The translations under genes were made by a program, and so were the position numbers. Source: an uncultured Anaeromyxobacter sp. (GTDB taxonomy: Bacteria; Myxococcota; Myxococcia; Myxococcales; Anaeromyxobacteraceae). Taken from it: DNA of 64,000 bases. Shown here in pieces: positions 11,063 through 23,587 of this stretch. Position 1 is the first letter of the stretch. Each line of letters begins with the position of its first letter. The notes under the pieces were generated by a model. It was not told the origin of the DNA, did no database searches, and saw only the letters and a list, made by a program, of their open reading frames with translations. Location: contig CAIVAR010000034.1 of NCBI GenBank assembly GCA_903904005.1, forward strand, positions 1 through 64,000. Reading direction: 5' to 3'.

Positions 11063-12868
11063 ATGCCCGCCTCGAACCAGAACATCCGAAATTTCTCCAT
11101 CATCGCGCACATCGACCACGGAAAGTCGACGCTCGCCGACCGACTCCTCGAGACCACCGGAACGGTGACGGCGCGGGAATCGCATGCCCAGTTCCTCGAC
11201 AACATGGAACTGGAGCGGGAACGGGGCATCACCATCAAGGCCCAGACCGTCCGCATGGCCTACCGGGCCAAGGACGGCAAGGACTACATCCTCAACCTCA
11301 TCGACACGCCCGGACACGTCGACTTCGCCTACGAGGTGTCGCGGTCGCTCGCCGCCTGCGAGGGCGCGGTGCTCGTCGTCGACGCCACGCAGGGCGTGGA
11401 GGCCCAGACCCTCGCCAACGTCTACCAGGCGCTCGACCACGACCTCGAGATCATCCCGGTCATCAACAAGATCGACCTGCCGAGCGCCGACGTGGAGGGG
11501 GTCCGCCAGGAGATCGAGGACGTCATCGGACTCGACGCCTCCGAGGCCATCCCCACCAGCGCCAAGGAGGGGATCGGCATCGAGGAGATCCTCGAGCAGG
11601 TGGTGCGCAAGGTGCCGCCCCCCTCGGGCGATCCCGAGGGCCCGCTCAAGGCCATCATCTTCGACTCCTGGTACGACACCTACCGCGGCGTGGTCATGCT
11701 GGTGCGGGTCTTCGAGGGCACGCTGCGCCCCGGCCAGCAGATCCTGCTCTTCGCGAACAAGAAGGAGTTCGAGGTGCAGGGGCTCGGCGTCTTCGCCCCC
11801 TTCTCACGCCCCGTGCAGCATCTCATGGCCGGCGAGGTGGGCGTGGTGGTCGCCAACGTGAAGGACGTCCACGACGCCAAGGTGGGCGACACCATCACCG
11901 AGGCGCGCCGCCCCATCGACGCCCCCTTCCCGGGCTTCAAGGTGGTGAAGCCCATGGTCTTCAGCGGCGTCTTCCCGGTCGACGCCGCCGACTACGACCA
12001 GCTGCGCGACGCGCTCGTGAAGCTGCGCCTCAACGACTCGGCCTTCACCTTCGAGCCGGAGACCAGCCAGGCGCTCGGCTTCGGGTTCCGCTGCGGCTAC
12101 CTGGGGCTGCTCCACATGGAGATCGTCCAGGAGCGGCTGGAGCGCGAGTACAACCTCACGCTCATCACCACCGCGCCGTCGGTGGTCTACCGCATCACCG
12201 ACACCCAGGGGCAGGTGATCGAGATCGACAACCCGGCCAAGCTCCCACCGGTCCAGAGGATCGCCACCTTCGAGGAGCCCATCCTCACCTGCCACATCCA
12301 CGGGCGCACCGACGACGTGGGAAACATCCTCAAGCTCTGTCAGGACCGGCGCGGCGTGCAGCGCGACCTCAAGTACATCGGGACGAGGCGCGTGCAGATC
12401 ACCTACGAGATCCCCCTCGCCGAGGTGGTCTTCGACTTCTTCGACAAGCTGAAGAGCGTCACCAGCGGCTACGCCTCGCTCGACTACGAGCTGCTCGGCT
12501 ACCTGGAGGCCGACCTGGTCCGGCTCGACATCCTCATCAACGGCGAGCCGGTCGACGCCCTCTCGGTCATCGTCCACCGGGAGCGGGCCTACCAGCGCGG
12601 CCGCGACAACTGCCAGAAGCTCCGCGAGGTGATCCCGAAGCAGATGTACGAGGTGGCCATCCAGGCCGCCATCGGGGCCAAGGTCATCTCGCGGGAGACC
12701 GTGAAGGCCTACCGAAAGAACGTCCTCGCCAAGTGCTACGGTGGCGACATCAGCCGCAAGCGGAAGCTCCTCGAGAAGCAGAAGGAGGGGAAGAAGCGCA
12801 TGAAACAGGTCGGCCAGGTCGAGATCCCCCAGGAGGCGTTCCTCGCGGTCCTCAAGGTGGAGGACTGA
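11063..12868 (+). CDS. lepA: Elongation factor 4 (LepA), ribosome GTPase
   Basis: This is a 601-residue translational GTPase of the LepA/EF4 family, normal length. G1 is AHIDHGKS (residues 15-22), G3 is [16 protein letters not shown] and G4 is NKIDL. The LepA-specific C-terminus is intact ([19 protein letters not shown] then [10 protein letters not shown]). ATG 11063 gives the family N-terminus ([18 protein letters not shown]); the 48 upstream codons of the open frame are not conserved in character. The Shine-Dalgarno is weak. The next gene starts 2 bases after the stop, so the two are probably co-transcribed. Confidence 0.97.
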   Translation: MPASNQNIRNFSIIAHIDHGKSTLADRLLETTGTVTARESHAQFLDNMELERERGITIKAQTVRMAYRAKDGKDYILNLIDTPGHVDFAYEVSRSLAACEGAVLVVDATQGVEAQTLANVYQALDHDLEIIPVINKIDLPSADVEGVRQEIEDVIGLDASEAIPTSAKEGIGIEEILEQVVRKVPPPSGDPEGPLKAIIFDSWYDTYRGVVMLVRVFEGTLRPGQQILLFANKKEFEVQGLGVFAPFSRPVQHLMAGEVGVVVANVKDVHDAKVGDTITEARRPIDAPFPGFKVVKPMVFSGVFPVDAADYDQLRDALVKLRLNDSAFTFEPETSQALGFGFRCGYLGLLHMEIVQERLEREYNLTLITTAPSVVYRITDTQGQVIEIDNPAKLPPVQRIATFEEPILTCHIHGRTDDVGNILKLCQDRRGVQRDLKYIGTRRVQITYEIPLAEVVFDFFDKLKSVTSGYASLDYELLGYLEADLVRLDILINGEPVDALSVIVHRERAYQRGRDNCQKLREVIPKQMYEVAIQAAIGAKVISRETVKAYRKNVLAKCYGGDISRKRKLLEKQKEGKKRMKQVGQVEIPQEAFLAVLKVED

Positions 12869-12870
12869 TC

Positions 12871-13368
12871 ATGTCGACCGGGAACGGGACGCCCCGCCTT
12901 GCCGCTACCCGGTGTCGGAGGGAGCGGCTAGAACGTGGAGCCGCGAGCTGGGTGACCATGCTCCTCCTGCTGGGACTGGCCGCCGCGGCCTACGCGGCGG
13001 TGGTCTTCGTCCCGCCGGCGGTGCTCCAGTACGAGGTGAAGCAGGTGGTCCGCGACTACGGGAACCAGGCGGTGAAGAACCCCGACGACGAGGCCCTCTT
13101 GCAGGGCATGATCCAGAAGATCGGCACCCTGCAGCAGGAGCCCGGGGTCGACGCCGCCGGCAAGCGCATCTGGATCCCCGTCGTCAGCCTCCGCCGGGAG
13201 GACGTCCTCTGGGAGCGCAACCGGGACGCCACGCCGCCCACCCTGCACGTGTCCTTCGAGTACCCGCGAACGATCGACCTCCCATGGCTCGACCGGAGCC
13301 TGGAGCGGGTCTTCCGGGTGGACCTGACCATGGACATCGCCCGCCCGGACTGGGGTCCGCCGCGGTGA
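12871..13368 (+). CDS. Membrane-anchored hypothetical protein
   Basis: This 165-residue protein has a basic N-terminus, one transmembrane segment at about residues 30-50 (MLLLLGLAAAAYAAVVFV) and an extracytoplasmic alpha/beta domain rich in charged residues. This layout resembles the small DUF4845-like proteins found near lepA/lepB in other proteobacteria, but I cannot confirm that family. It starts 2 bases after lepA and ends 22 bases before pyrR, so it probably sits in the same transcript. Function unknown. Confidence 0.7.
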   Translation: MSTGNGTPRLAATRCRRERLERGAASWVTMLLLLGLAAAAYAAVVFVPPAVLQYEVKQVVRDYGNQAVKNPDDEALLQGMIQKIGTLQQEPGVDAAGKRIWIPVVSLRREDVLWERNRDATPPTLHVSFEYPRTIDLPWLDRSLERVFRVDLTMDIARPDWGPPR

Positions 13369-13390
13369 CGAGGAAGGGGAGAGGGTAGCC

Positions 13391-13927
13391 ATGAACGCCG
13401 AGGCCGTGCAGCGCGCGGTGCAGCGCATCGCCCACGAGGTCCTGGAGCGGGCCCGGGCAGAGGGCTCCCTGGAGCGGCTGGCCTTCGTGGGCATCCGCCG
13501 GGGCGGGGTCCCCCTGGCCGAGCGCATCCGCGCCGAGATCGGCAAGGCGACCGGGGCGCCCCCGCCGCTCGGCACCCTCGACATCGCCCTCTACCGCGAC
13601 GATCTCTCCCAGCGCGGCGCCGCCCCGGTGGTGGGCCCCACCGACGTGCGCTTCCCGCTCGAGGGGCGCACCATCGTGCTCGCCGACGACGTCCTCTACA
13701 CCGGCCGAACCATTCGCGCCGCCCTCGACGAGCTGGTCGACTTCGGACGGCCGCGCCGGGTGTGGCTGGCCGTGCTCGTCGATCGCGGTGGGCGGGAGTT
13801 GCCCATCGCCGCCGACTTCGCCGGGGTTCGGCTCGAGGTCCCCGAGGGGGACGACGTGCAGGTTCGCTGGCGGGAGAACGGCGCCGCCGAGGATTCGGTG
13901 GTGGTTCGAGAGGGGAGGAAGCCGTGA
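13391..13927 (+). CDS. pyrR: Bifunctional PyrR: pyr operon regulator / uracil phosphoribosyltransferase
   Basis: This 178-residue protein has a phosphoribosyltransferase fold. The PRPP-binding motif [19 protein letters not shown] (about residues 95-113) and the [13 protein letters not shown] loop are the PyrR signatures. In Gram-positives PyrR is an RNA-binding attenuator protein; in proteobacteria its regulatory role is less settled. Here it is the first gene of the pyrimidine operon, and its stop overlaps the pyrB GTG start (GTGA), which supports a pyrimidine role. No attenuator hairpin is evident in the 22-base gap upstream. ATG 13391 has AGGGGAGAGGG before it. Confidence 0.93.
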   Translation: MNAEAVQRAVQRIAHEVLERARAEGSLERLAFVGIRRGGVPLAERIRAEIGKATGAPPPLGTLDIALYRDDLSQRGAAPVVGPTDVRFPLEGRTIVLADDVLYTGRTIRAALDELVDFGRPRRVWLAVLVDRGGRELPIAADFAGVRLEVPEGDDVQVRWRENGAAEDSVVVREGRKP

Positions 13928-14877
13928 TCGGACGTCATCGCCACCTCATCGCCCTGGAGGGGCTCTCCCGCGAGGAGATCCTGCAGGTGCTCGACCTGGC
14001 CGTCTCGATGAAGGAGGTCCTGTCACGGCCGGTGAAGAAGGTCCCCTCGCTCCGCGGCAAGAACGTGGTGAACCTCTTCTTCGAGACCTCCACCCGCACC
14101 CGGAGCTCCTTCGAGATCGCTGCCAAGGTGCTCTCGGCCGACTCGCTCAACTGGACGGCGGCCCAGTCCTCCACCACCAAGGGCGAGACCCTCCTCGACA
14201 CCGCCAAGAACCTCGAGGCCATGCGCCCCGACGTGCTGGTGGTGCGCCACTCGGCGAGCGGCGCCCCCAACTTCCTGGCCCGCCACGTGGGCTGCTCGGT
14301 GGTCTCCGCCGGCGACGGCGCCCACGAGCACCCCAGCCAGGGTCTCCTCGACTGTTTCACCCTGCGTGAGCGGTTTGGGAGCCTGGAGGGGCGCACCGTC
14401 GCCATCGTCGGCGACATCAGCCACTCCCGCGTGGCCCGCTCCGACCTGCACTCCCTTCCCAAGCTGGGAGCCAAGGTCCGGCTGTGCGGCCCGCCCACCA
14501 TGATCCCCCAGGGGATCGAGCGACTCGGCGCCACCGTCCACCACGACCTGCGCACCGCGGTCGAGGGCGTCGACGCGGTCATCATGCTGCGCATCCAGCA
14601 CGAGCGGATCGGCGACCCGCTCATCCCCAACACCCGGGAGTACTCCAAGTTCTGGGGGCTCAATGCGCGGAAGGCCGCCGACTGGCTGAAGGAGGACGCG
14701 GTGATCCTCCATCCCGGACCCATCAACCGGGGCGTCGAGCTCTCCTCCGACGTCGCCGACGGGCCTCGCAGCGTCATCCTCGACCAGGTGCAGAACGGCG
14801 TGGCCGTGCGGATGGCGATCCTCTACCTCCTCGCCGGCGGCGCCGGCGACGACCGAGCGGAGAAGGTTTCGGCATGA
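13924..14877 (+). CDS. pyrB: Aspartate carbamoyltransferase, catalytic chain
   Basis: This 317-residue enzyme joins carbamoyl phosphate and aspartate in the committed step of UMP synthesis. The carbamoyl-phosphate motif STRTRSSFE is at about residues 57-65, [10 protein letters not shown] follows mid-protein and the C-terminal [10 protein letters not shown] is present. The length and lack of an adjacent pyrI fit the class that is not regulated by a separate PyrI chain. GTG 13924 overlaps the pyrR stop, and pyrC starts inside the pyrB stop (ATGA), indicating translational coupling. Confidence 0.96.
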   Translation: MIGRHRHLIALEGLSREEILQVLDLAVSMKEVLSRPVKKVPSLRGKNVVNLFFETSTRTRSSFEIAAKVLSADSLNWTAAQSSTTKGETLLDTAKNLEAMRPDVLVVRHSASGAPNFLARHVGCSVVSAGDGAHEHPSQGLLDCFTLRERFGSLEGRTVAIVGDISHSRVARSDLHSLPKLGAKVRLCGPPTMIPQGIERLGATVHHDLRTAVEGVDAVIMLRIQHERIGDPLIPNTREYSKFWGLNARKAADWLKEDAVILHPGPINRGVELSSDVADGPRSVILDQVQNGVAVRMAILYLLAGGAGDDRAEKVSA

Positions 14878-16181
14878 GCAACCCGAAGGACGTGATCGTC
14901 ATCCAGGGCGGCCGGGTCATCGACCCGGCGAGCGGCATCGACGGGATCCGGACCGTGCTCCTGCGCGAGGGCAAGGTCGCGGCCGTGGCCGAGCGGGTGG
15001 ACGTCCCCGCCGGGGCCCGGGTGGTCGACGCCCGGGGCCGGTGGGTCACCCCCGGCTTCATCGACCTGCACGTGCACCTGCGCGAGCCCGGGCAGGAGTA
15101 CAAGGAGAGCGTGGCCACCGGCACGCGGGCCGCGGTCGCCGGCGGCTTCACCGCCGTCTGCGCCATGCCCAACACCGTCCCGGCCAACGACAACACCAGC
15201 GTCACCGAGCTCATGCTGGCCCGGGCGGCGGCGGCGGGGCTGGCCCGCGTCTACCCGATCGGCGCCGTGACCAAGGGGCGCAAGGGGGAGGAGTTGGCCG
15301 AGTACGGTGAGCTCAAGGCCGCCGGCTGCGTGGCCCTCTCCGACGACGGGAGCCCGGTGATGTCGTCTGCGCTCATGCGCCGCGCCCTCGAGTACTCCCG
15401 CGCCTTCGGCCTCCCCATCGCGGTCCACGAGGAGGACCTCCACCTCGTAGGCAAGGGGGTCATGAACGAGGGCGCCGCAGCCACCCGGCTCGGGCTGAAG
15501 GGCGTCCCGGCCCAGGCCGAGGACGTGATGGTGCTGCGCGACCTCTCGCTCCTCGAGCTCACCGGGGGACGGCTCCACCTCTGCCACGTCTCCACCGCCG
15601 GCAGCGTGCGCGCGCTTCGCGAGGCGCGGCGGCGGGGTCTGCCGGTCACCGCCGAGGTGACGCCACACCACCTGGCGCTCACCGACGAGGACGTGGCCCG
15701 GAGCGACTACGACCCCGATTTCAAGATGAACCCGCCGCTGCGCACCGCCGAGGACGTGAAGGCCCTGCAGGAGGGGCTCGCCGACGGCACCATCGACGCC
15801 ATCGCCACCGACCACGCTCCGCACTCTCCGGAGGAGAAGAAGCTCGAGTTCGATGCCGCGCTGAACGGCGTGCTCGGGCTCGAGACGGCCTTCCCGGTCT
15901 GCCTCGACCTGGTCCGCCAGGGGCTCCTCACCGAGCGGCGGCTGGTCGAGGCCCTGACCGTGGGTGCTGCCCGCTGCTTCGGGCTGCCGGGGGGCACGCT
16001 CGCCGTGGGGTCGCCCGCCGACGTGGCGGTCCTCGATCCCACGCTCGCCTGGGTCGTCGACCCGATGCGCGGCTTCAGCAAGAGCCGGAATACCCCGTGG
16101 AAGGGGAGGACGCTCACCGGGCGCTGCACCCACGCCTTCGTCGGTGGCCGCCTGGTGCACGAGGCGGGGGTCGCTCCGTGA
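14874..16181 (+). CDS. pyrC: Dihydroorotase (class I)
   Basis: This 435-residue metal-dependent amidohydrolase closes carbamoyl aspartate to dihydroorotate. The metal-binding HxH is in [10 protein letters not shown] (about residues 63-72), further ligands are in the [12 protein letters not shown] region, and the catalytic Asp is in IATDHAPHS (about 312). The metal ligands appear intact, so this is an active enzyme rather than the inactive PyrC-prime type that assembles with PyrB. ATG 14874 overlaps the pyrB stop, and the end overlaps carA (GTGA). Confidence 0.95.
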   Translation: MSNPKDVIVIQGGRVIDPASGIDGIRTVLLREGKVAAVAERVDVPAGARVVDARGRWVTPGFIDLHVHLREPGQEYKESVATGTRAAVAGGFTAVCAMPNTVPANDNTSVTELMLARAAAAGLARVYPIGAVTKGRKGEELAEYGELKAAGCVALSDDGSPVMSSALMRRALEYSRAFGLPIAVHEEDLHLVGKGVMNEGAAATRLGLKGVPAQAEDVMVLRDLSLLELTGGRLHLCHVSTAGSVRALREARRRGLPVTAEVTPHHLALTDEDVARSDYDPDFKMNPPLRTAEDVKALQEGLADGTIDAIATDHAPHSPEEKKLEFDAALNGVLGLETAFPVCLDLVRQGLLTERRLVEALTVGAARCFGLPGGTLAVGSPADVAVLDPTLAWVVDPMRGFSKSRNTPWKGRTLTGRCTHAFVGGRLVHEAGVAP

Positions 16182-17299
16182 AGAAGGCGACGCTCGCGCT
16201 CGCCGACGGGACGACCTTCGAGGGGGAGGCCTTCGGCGCCGCCGGGGAGACCTGCGGCGAGGTGGTCTTCAACACCTCGATGACCGGGTACCAGGAGATC
16301 CTGACCGACCCGTCCTACGTCGGCCAGATGGTCTGCATGACCTACCCGGAGCAGGGGAACTACGGGACGAACCGTGCCGACGAGGAATCGGCGCGGCCGC
16401 ACCCGACCGGATTCATCGTCCGCCACTTCGCCCGCGAGCCGTCCAGCTTCCGGGCCGAGGAGGGGATCGAGGCTTATCTCGCGAAGAACGGGATCGTCGG
16501 CATCCACGGCATCGACACCCGCCGCCTCACCCGCCACATCCGCACCACCGGCGCGCAGATGGGGATCATCGCCACCGAGGGAAGTCCGGCTGCGCTGGTC
16601 GACCGGGCCCGGTCGCTGCCCGGGATGGAGGGGCAGGACCTCGCGACCCGCATCTCCACGACCGTGCCCTACGAGTGGCGCGAGGGGGGCGCCGACGCCT
16701 GGAGCGACGACGAGCGGCGCCAGGTCGAGAGCCCACGCTTCCACGTGGTCGCCTACGACTGGGGGCTCAAGCGGGCCATGCTCCGCCTCCTCGCCGAGGC
16801 GGGCTGCCGGATCACGGTGGTCCCGAGCCGCACCACCGCCGCCGAGGCGCTCGCCCACCGGCCCGACGGCGTCTTCCTCACCAACGGTCCCGGCGACCCT
16901 GCCGCGGTGGTGGGGGCGCGCGACACCGTCGCCGCCATCCTCGGGAAGGTGCCGGTCTTCGGCATCTGCCTCGGCCACCAGATCCTCTCGCTGGCGCTCG
17001 GCGGCTCCACCTACAAGCTCAAGTTCGGCCACCGCGGGGCGAACCAGCCGGTGAAGGACCTCGCCACCGGCAAGGTCGACATCACCGCGCAGAACCATGG
17101 CTTCGCGGTGGACGATCGCTCCCTCGGGAGGCGGGCCCGCGTCTCCCATGTGAACCTGAACGACGGCACCGTCGAGGGCATCGAGGTGCTCGACGCGGCG
17201 GCCTTCGGCGTCCAGTACCATCCGGAGTCCTCGCCCGGGCCGCACGACGCCCGCCACCTCTTCGGGCGCTTCGTCCGGATGATGGAGCAGCGCCGGTGA
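16178..17299 (+). CDS. carA: Carbamoyl-phosphate synthase, small (glutaminase) chain
   Basis: This 373-residue protein has an N-terminal CarA domain (FNTSMTGYQEILTDPSY) and a class I glutamine amidotransferase domain. The nucleophile Cys is in FGICLGHQILSLALGG (about residue 263) and the His/Glu pair is in VQYHPESSPGPHD (about 346). It supplies ammonia to CarB for carbamoyl phosphate. The large subunit carB is not adjacent and not in this window, so it must be elsewhere. GTG 16178 overlaps the pyrC stop, and the next gene overlaps the carA stop by 4 bases. Confidence 0.96.
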   Translation: MKKATLALADGTTFEGEAFGAAGETCGEVVFNTSMTGYQEILTDPSYVGQMVCMTYPEQGNYGTNRADEESARPHPTGFIVRHFAREPSSFRAEEGIEAYLAKNGIVGIHGIDTRRLTRHIRTTGAQMGIIATEGSPAALVDRARSLPGMEGQDLATRISTTVPYEWREGGADAWSDDERRQVESPRFHVVAYDWGLKRAMLRLLAEAGCRITVVPSRTTAAEALAHRPDGVFLTNGPGDPAAVVGARDTVAAILGKVPVFGICLGHQILSLALGGSTYKLKFGHRGANQPVKDLATGKVDITAQNHGFAVDDRSLGRRARVSHVNLNDGTVEGIEVLDAAAFGVQYHPESSPGPHDARHLFGRFVRMMEQRR

Positions 17300-17958
17300 C
17301 CCTGGCCGACCTCCACGATCGACTCCTCGCCTGGGCAGGCGCGGAGGAGCGGCAGCCCTGGCTCCTCGAGGCGCGCCGGGCGTGGTTCGCCGCCGTGGGA
17401 GAACCGCACGAGGAGGACAAGAGCTTCGAGCACCGGATGAACGGCCTGCTCGATCACTACCTCTACGATTTCCGCCCCGACGGGGAGAACTCGATCATCG
17501 ACCTGTTCCTCCGGGACGGCGCCGCCGACCTCACCACCGACGAGCGGGCCCAGATGAGGGACCTGGGGCGCAGCCGCCGTGCGCTCTTCGAGGTCCGCCG
17601 CATCCAGCCCGGGATGGTGGAACTCCAGGAGGTGCTCGGCGGGCAGCGGCACGAGGTGGAGGAGCGGCGGGTCGTGGTCGCGCTCGCCAAGGGGGACATC
17701 CTCGAGGCGCGGCTGCTCCCCCACGAGGGGAAGTTCCACTTCTCGGCCTCGTTCGTCTACCACCCGCGCGAGGTCCGGCGGGCGATCCTGAAGGAGGCCA
17801 AGCGCAGGCAGAAGGCGGCGCCGGCGGGGCAGACGCCCGACGGCGTCGAGTTCCTGGCGCTCCTCTCCCGGATGGCCCTGAAGCTGGAGCGCTACCGGAA
17901 CGTGCGGGTCGAGTCGCTCTACGACTTCGACGCGCCCCAGGGACGAAACGCGGTCTGA
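17296..17958 (+). CDS. Conserved-looking hypothetical protein at end of pyr operon
   Basis: This 220-residue soluble protein has no signal peptide or membrane segment. It is rich in charged residues with two Arg-rich helices (RRALFEVRRIQ and RRAILKEAKRRQK) and a central HYLYDFRPDGENSIID segment. GTG 17296 overlaps the carA stop (GTGA), so it is translated from the same message. I recognise no family. Tight coupling to carA suggests steady co-expression, but a pyrimidine role is not shown by sequence. The codon usage is host-like. Confidence 0.75.
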   Translation: MTLADLHDRLLAWAGAEERQPWLLEARRAWFAAVGEPHEEDKSFEHRMNGLLDHYLYDFRPDGENSIIDLFLRDGAADLTTDERAQMRDLGRSRRALFEVRRIQPGMVELQEVLGGQRHEVEERRVVVALAKGDILEARLLPHEGKFHFSASFVYHPREVRRAILKEAKRRQKAAPAGQTPDGVEFLALLSRMALKLERYRNVRVESLYDFDAPQGRNAV

Positions 17959-17978
17959 ATGCCGGCGGGAAGGCGGCC

Positions 17979-20715
<2,737 letters not shown>

Positions 20716-20727
20716 GTCCCGCTTTTC

Positions 20728-20756
20728 TTCACCCCGCGGCCGCCAAGCCAGATAAA
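20728..20756 (+). promoter_or_regulatory. Candidate sucCD promoter
   Basis: TTCACC (20728-20733) and GATAAA (20751-20756) are spaced 17 bases apart in the mdh-sucC gap, each matching four of six consensus bases. Transcription would start near 20763, about 48 bases before sucC. Confidence 0.35.
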
Positions 20757-20810
20757 AGGGAGGCCCGCGGGAGGCAGCTGCCCCCGCAGGGTGACCCTCA
20801 GGAGGCCCCG

Positions 20811-21983
20811 GTGAAGATCCACGAGTACCAGGCCAAGGAAATCCTCAAGAAGTTCGGGGTGTCCATACCCCGAGGCATTCTCGCGACCACCCCGCTCCAG
20901 GCCGAGGGCGCCGCCCGCCAGCTCGGCGGGGGCATCTGCGCCGTGAAGGCCCAGATCCACGCCGGCGGACGCGGCAAGGCGGGAGGCATCAAGCTGGCCC
21001 GCTCCCCCGAGGAAGCCCGGCTCCACGCCGAGGCGTTGCTCGGGATGGTCCTGCACACGCCCCAGACCGGGCCGGAAGGGCAGGAGGTCCGCAAGCTCTA
21101 CATCGAGGAGGGCGTCCGCATCGCCCGCGAGCTCTACCTCGGCATCGCCCTCGACCGCGAGCGCAGCCGCATGACGGTGATGGCGTCGGCGGAGGGCGGC
21201 ATGGACATCGAGGAGGTGGCCAAGGCCCACCCCGAGAAGATCCTGAAGGAGACCGTCGATCCGCTGCTCGGCTTCATGCCCTTCCAGGCCCGGCAGCTGG
21301 CGTTCCAGCTCGGCCTGCAGGGGGACAGCGTGAGCGCCTTCGTGCGCTTCTCCACCGGCCTCTTCCAGGCGGCGATCGCCACCGACGCCTCCATCGCGGA
21401 GATCAACCCGCTCGTGGTCACGGCGACGGGTGGGGTCATCGCCCTCGACGCGAAGCTCAACTTCGACGACAACGCCATCTACCGCCACCCCGAGGTCGCC
21501 GCGATGCGCGACCCCGGCGAGGAGGATCCCAAGGAGACGCAGGCGAAGGAGTACGACCTCGCCTACATCGCCCTCGACGGGAACATCGGCTGCATGGTGA
21601 ACGGCGCCGGCCTGGCCATGGCCACCATGGACGTCATCCAGCTCGCGGGCGGGGCGCCGGCCAACTTCCTCGACGTGGGCGGAGGCGCCGACGAGAAGAA
21701 GGTCACCGAGGCCTTCAAGATCATCCTCCAGGATCCCGCCGTGAAGGCGGTGCTCGTGAACATCTTCGGCGGCATCATGAAGTGCGACGTCATCGCCAAC
21801 GGTGTGGTGGCCGCGGCGCGCCAGCTGGGGCTGTCGATGCCGCTCGTGGTCCGGCTCCAGGGGACCAACGTCGAGCTCGGCAACGAGATCCTGGCCAAGA
21901 GCGGTCTCGACATCATCGCTGCCGACGATCTCGGCGACGCCGCACGGAAGGTCGTGGCGGCGGTCCGGTCGGCCAAGGCGTAG
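20811..21983 (+). CDS. sucC: Succinyl-CoA ligase (ADP-forming), beta subunit
   Basis: This 390-residue ATP-grasp protein is the beta chain of succinyl-CoA synthetase (succinyl-CoA to succinate with ATP formation). It begins [16 protein letters not shown], has the hallmark [24 protein letters not shown]-type metal and nucleotide region, and carries [13 protein letters not shown] (about 317). GTG 20811 has a strong AGGAGG 6 bases upstream. sucD follows after 15 bases. Confidence 0.97.
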   Translation: MKIHEYQAKEILKKFGVSIPRGILATTPLQAEGAARQLGGGICAVKAQIHAGGRGKAGGIKLARSPEEARLHAEALLGMVLHTPQTGPEGQEVRKLYIEEGVRIARELYLGIALDRERSRMTVMASAEGGMDIEEVAKAHPEKILKETVDPLLGFMPFQARQLAFQLGLQGDSVSAFVRFSTGLFQAAIATDASIAEINPLVVTATGGVIALDAKLNFDDNAIYRHPEVAAMRDPGEEDPKETQAKEYDLAYIALDGNIGCMVNGAGLAMATMDVIQLAGGAPANFLDVGGGADEKKVTEAFKIILQDPAVKAVLVNIFGGIMKCDVIANGVVAAARQLGLSMPLVVRLQGTNVELGNEILAKSGLDIIAADDLGDAARKVVAAVRSAKA

Positions 21984-21998
21984 GCGGGAGGAGACACC

Positions 21999-23045
21999 GT
22001 GAGCATCCTCGTCGATCGAAACACGCGCGTCGTCGTCCAGGGCATCACCGGCTCGGCCGGCAGCTTCCACTCGGAGCAGATGCTGGCCTACGGCACCAAG
22101 GTCGTGGCCGGCGTCACCCCCGGGCGCGGTGGAACCCGCTTCCAGGGGCAAGTGCCCATCTTCAACACGGTCGAGCAGGCCGTGCGGGAGACCGGCGCGA
22201 ACGCCTCGGCGGTCTTCGTGCCACCGCCCTTCGCCGCCGACTCCATCCTCGAGGCTGCCGACGCGGGCGTCCCGCTGGTGATCGCCATCACCGAGGGCAT
22301 CCCGGTCCTCGACATGGTCCGGGTGAAGCGCTACCTGCAGGACCAGCCCGGCGTGCGTCTGCTCGGGCCGAACTGCCCCGGCGTCATCACCCCCGGCCAG
22401 TGCAAGATTGGCATCATGCCCGGACACATCCACCGGCCCGGCCGGGTGGGCGTCGTCTCCCGCTCCGGCACGCTCACCTACGAGGCGGTGCTCCAGCTCA
22501 CCCAGATCGGGCTCGGCCAGACGACCGCGGTGGGCATCGGCGGCGACCCGGTGCACGGCTTCGACTTCATCGAGGTCCTCCGGCTCTTCGAGGCCGATCC
22601 CGAAACCGACGGCGTCATCATGATCGGCGAGATCGGTGGCACCGAGGAGGCGCGCGGCGCCGAGTGGGTGAAGGCCAACATGACGAAGCCCGTGGTCGGC
22701 TTCATCGCCGGCCGCACCGCGCCCCCGGGCAAGCGCATGGGGCACGCGGGCGCCGTCATCTCGGGCGGTGGCGACACCGCCGAGGCCAAGATGGCCATCA
22801 TGCGGGACGCCGGGATCGTGGTCTGCGAGTCCCCGTCGACCCTCGGGCAGGCGATGAAGGATCTCCTCGCGGGGGCGAAGCCCCGGGCGAAGGAGGAACC
22901 CCGTTCCGCTGCGAAGCCGGCGCCGAAGGCTGCCGGGAAGCCGGCGGCGAAGCCCGCGGCCAAGGCGGCCGCGAAGGTCGCCGTGAAGCCCGCAGCAAAG
23001 CCGGCCCCGAAGGGCGCGTCCGGCAAGAAGCCTTCCAAGCGGTAG
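21999..23045 (+). CDS. sucD: Succinyl-CoA ligase alpha subunit with histone-like C-terminal tail
   Basis: The first 290 residues are a normal SucD: CoA-binding Rossmann domain ([14 protein letters not shown]), a second domain with [10 protein letters not shown], and the phospho-His in [18 protein letters not shown] (about 249). The usual length is about 290. Here a further 58 residues follow, made almost wholly of Lys, Ala and Pro (for example [13 protein letters not shown]), ending KKPSKR. Such tails are typical of histone H1-like and some myxobacterial DNA-binding proteins, not of SucD. The frame is intact and no start for a separate gene is evident. Its role is unknown; it could bind nucleic acid or another polyanion, or tether the enzyme. 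Confidence 0.95.
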   Translation: MSILVDRNTRVVVQGITGSAGSFHSEQMLAYGTKVVAGVTPGRGGTRFQGQVPIFNTVEQAVRETGANASAVFVPPPFAADSILEAADAGVPLVIAITEGIPVLDMVRVKRYLQDQPGVRLLGPNCPGVITPGQCKIGIMPGHIHRPGRVGVVSRSGTLTYEAVLQLTQIGLGQTTAVGIGGDPVHGFDFIEVLRLFEADPETDGVIMIGEIGGTEEARGAEWVKANMTKPVVGFIAGRTAPPGKRMGHAGAVISGGGDTAEAKMAIMRDAGIVVCESPSTLGQAMKDLLAGAKPRAKEEPRSAAKPAPKAAGKPAAKPAAKAAAKVAVKPAAKPAPKGASGKKPSKR

Positions 23046-23061
23046 CGAACAGGAGAGACAC

Positions 23062-23505
23062 ATGGCAATCGAGAGAACGTTTTCCATCATCAAGCCGGAC
23101 GGGGTCGAGAAGGGCGTCATCGGCCGCGTCATCGCCCGGTTCGAGTCGGTCGGGCTGAAGCCGGTGGCCATCAAGTTGAAGCGGCTCTCCCAGGCCGAGG
23201 CCGAGGGGTTCTACGCGGTCCACAAGGCGCGCCCGTTCTTCGCCGACCTGGTGAAGTTCATGACGAGCGGTCCGGTCGTGCTGATGGTCCTCGAGGGCGA
23301 GGGGGCCATCGCCAAGAACCGCGAAGTGATGGGGGCCACCGACCCCAAGAAGGCCGCGCCGGGAACGCTCCGCGCCGACTTCGCCACCGACATCGAGAAG
23401 AACACGGTGCACGGTTCCGACGCTCCGGAGACGGCCAAGGGCGAGATCTCCTACTTCTTCCCGGAGATCGACGTCCACGCCTACGAGTGGGTCGGAAAGC
23501 GCTAA
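23062..23505 (+). CDS. ndk: Nucleoside diphosphate kinase
   Basis: This 147-residue enzyme transfers phosphate from ATP to nucleoside diphosphates. It starts [14 protein letters not shown], and the phospho-His is His117 in NTVHGSD. Length and all core motifs are standard. AGGAGAGACAC precedes ATG 23062. It follows sucD by 16 bases; succinyl-CoA synthetase and Ndk are known to associate in some bacteria, so the linkage makes sense. A GC-rich hairpin lies downstream. Confidence 0.97.
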   Translation: MAIERTFSIIKPDGVEKGVIGRVIARFESVGLKPVAIKLKRLSQAEAEGFYAVHKARPFFADLVKFMTSGPVVLMVLEGEGAIAKNREVMGATDPKKAAPGTLRADFATDIEKNTVHGSDAPETAKGEISYFFPEIDVHAYEWVGKR

Positions 23506-23534
23506 GTAGTCGAAACAACTGAGAGTGGCGAGTT

Positions 23535-23567
23535 GCGCCCCGCCCGGCACGGCCCGGAGCGGGGCGC
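23535..23567 (+). terminator. GC-rich hairpin after ndk
   Basis: A perfect 9-bp stem, GCGCCCCGC (23535-23543) with GCGGGGCGC (23559-23567), has extra CCGG pairing in the loop and lies 30 bases past the ndk stop. There is no T-tract. It may attenuate or protect the sucCD-ndk message. Confidence 0.45.
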
Positions 23568-23587
23568 TGCGCTATAGGGATACCGAC

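Noticed and set aside
17382-17978. Longer start for the second PAS kinase
   Set aside because: The extension overlaps the preceding gene entirely and encodes Arg/Gly-rich shadow sequence; ATG 17979 begins the PAS domain.
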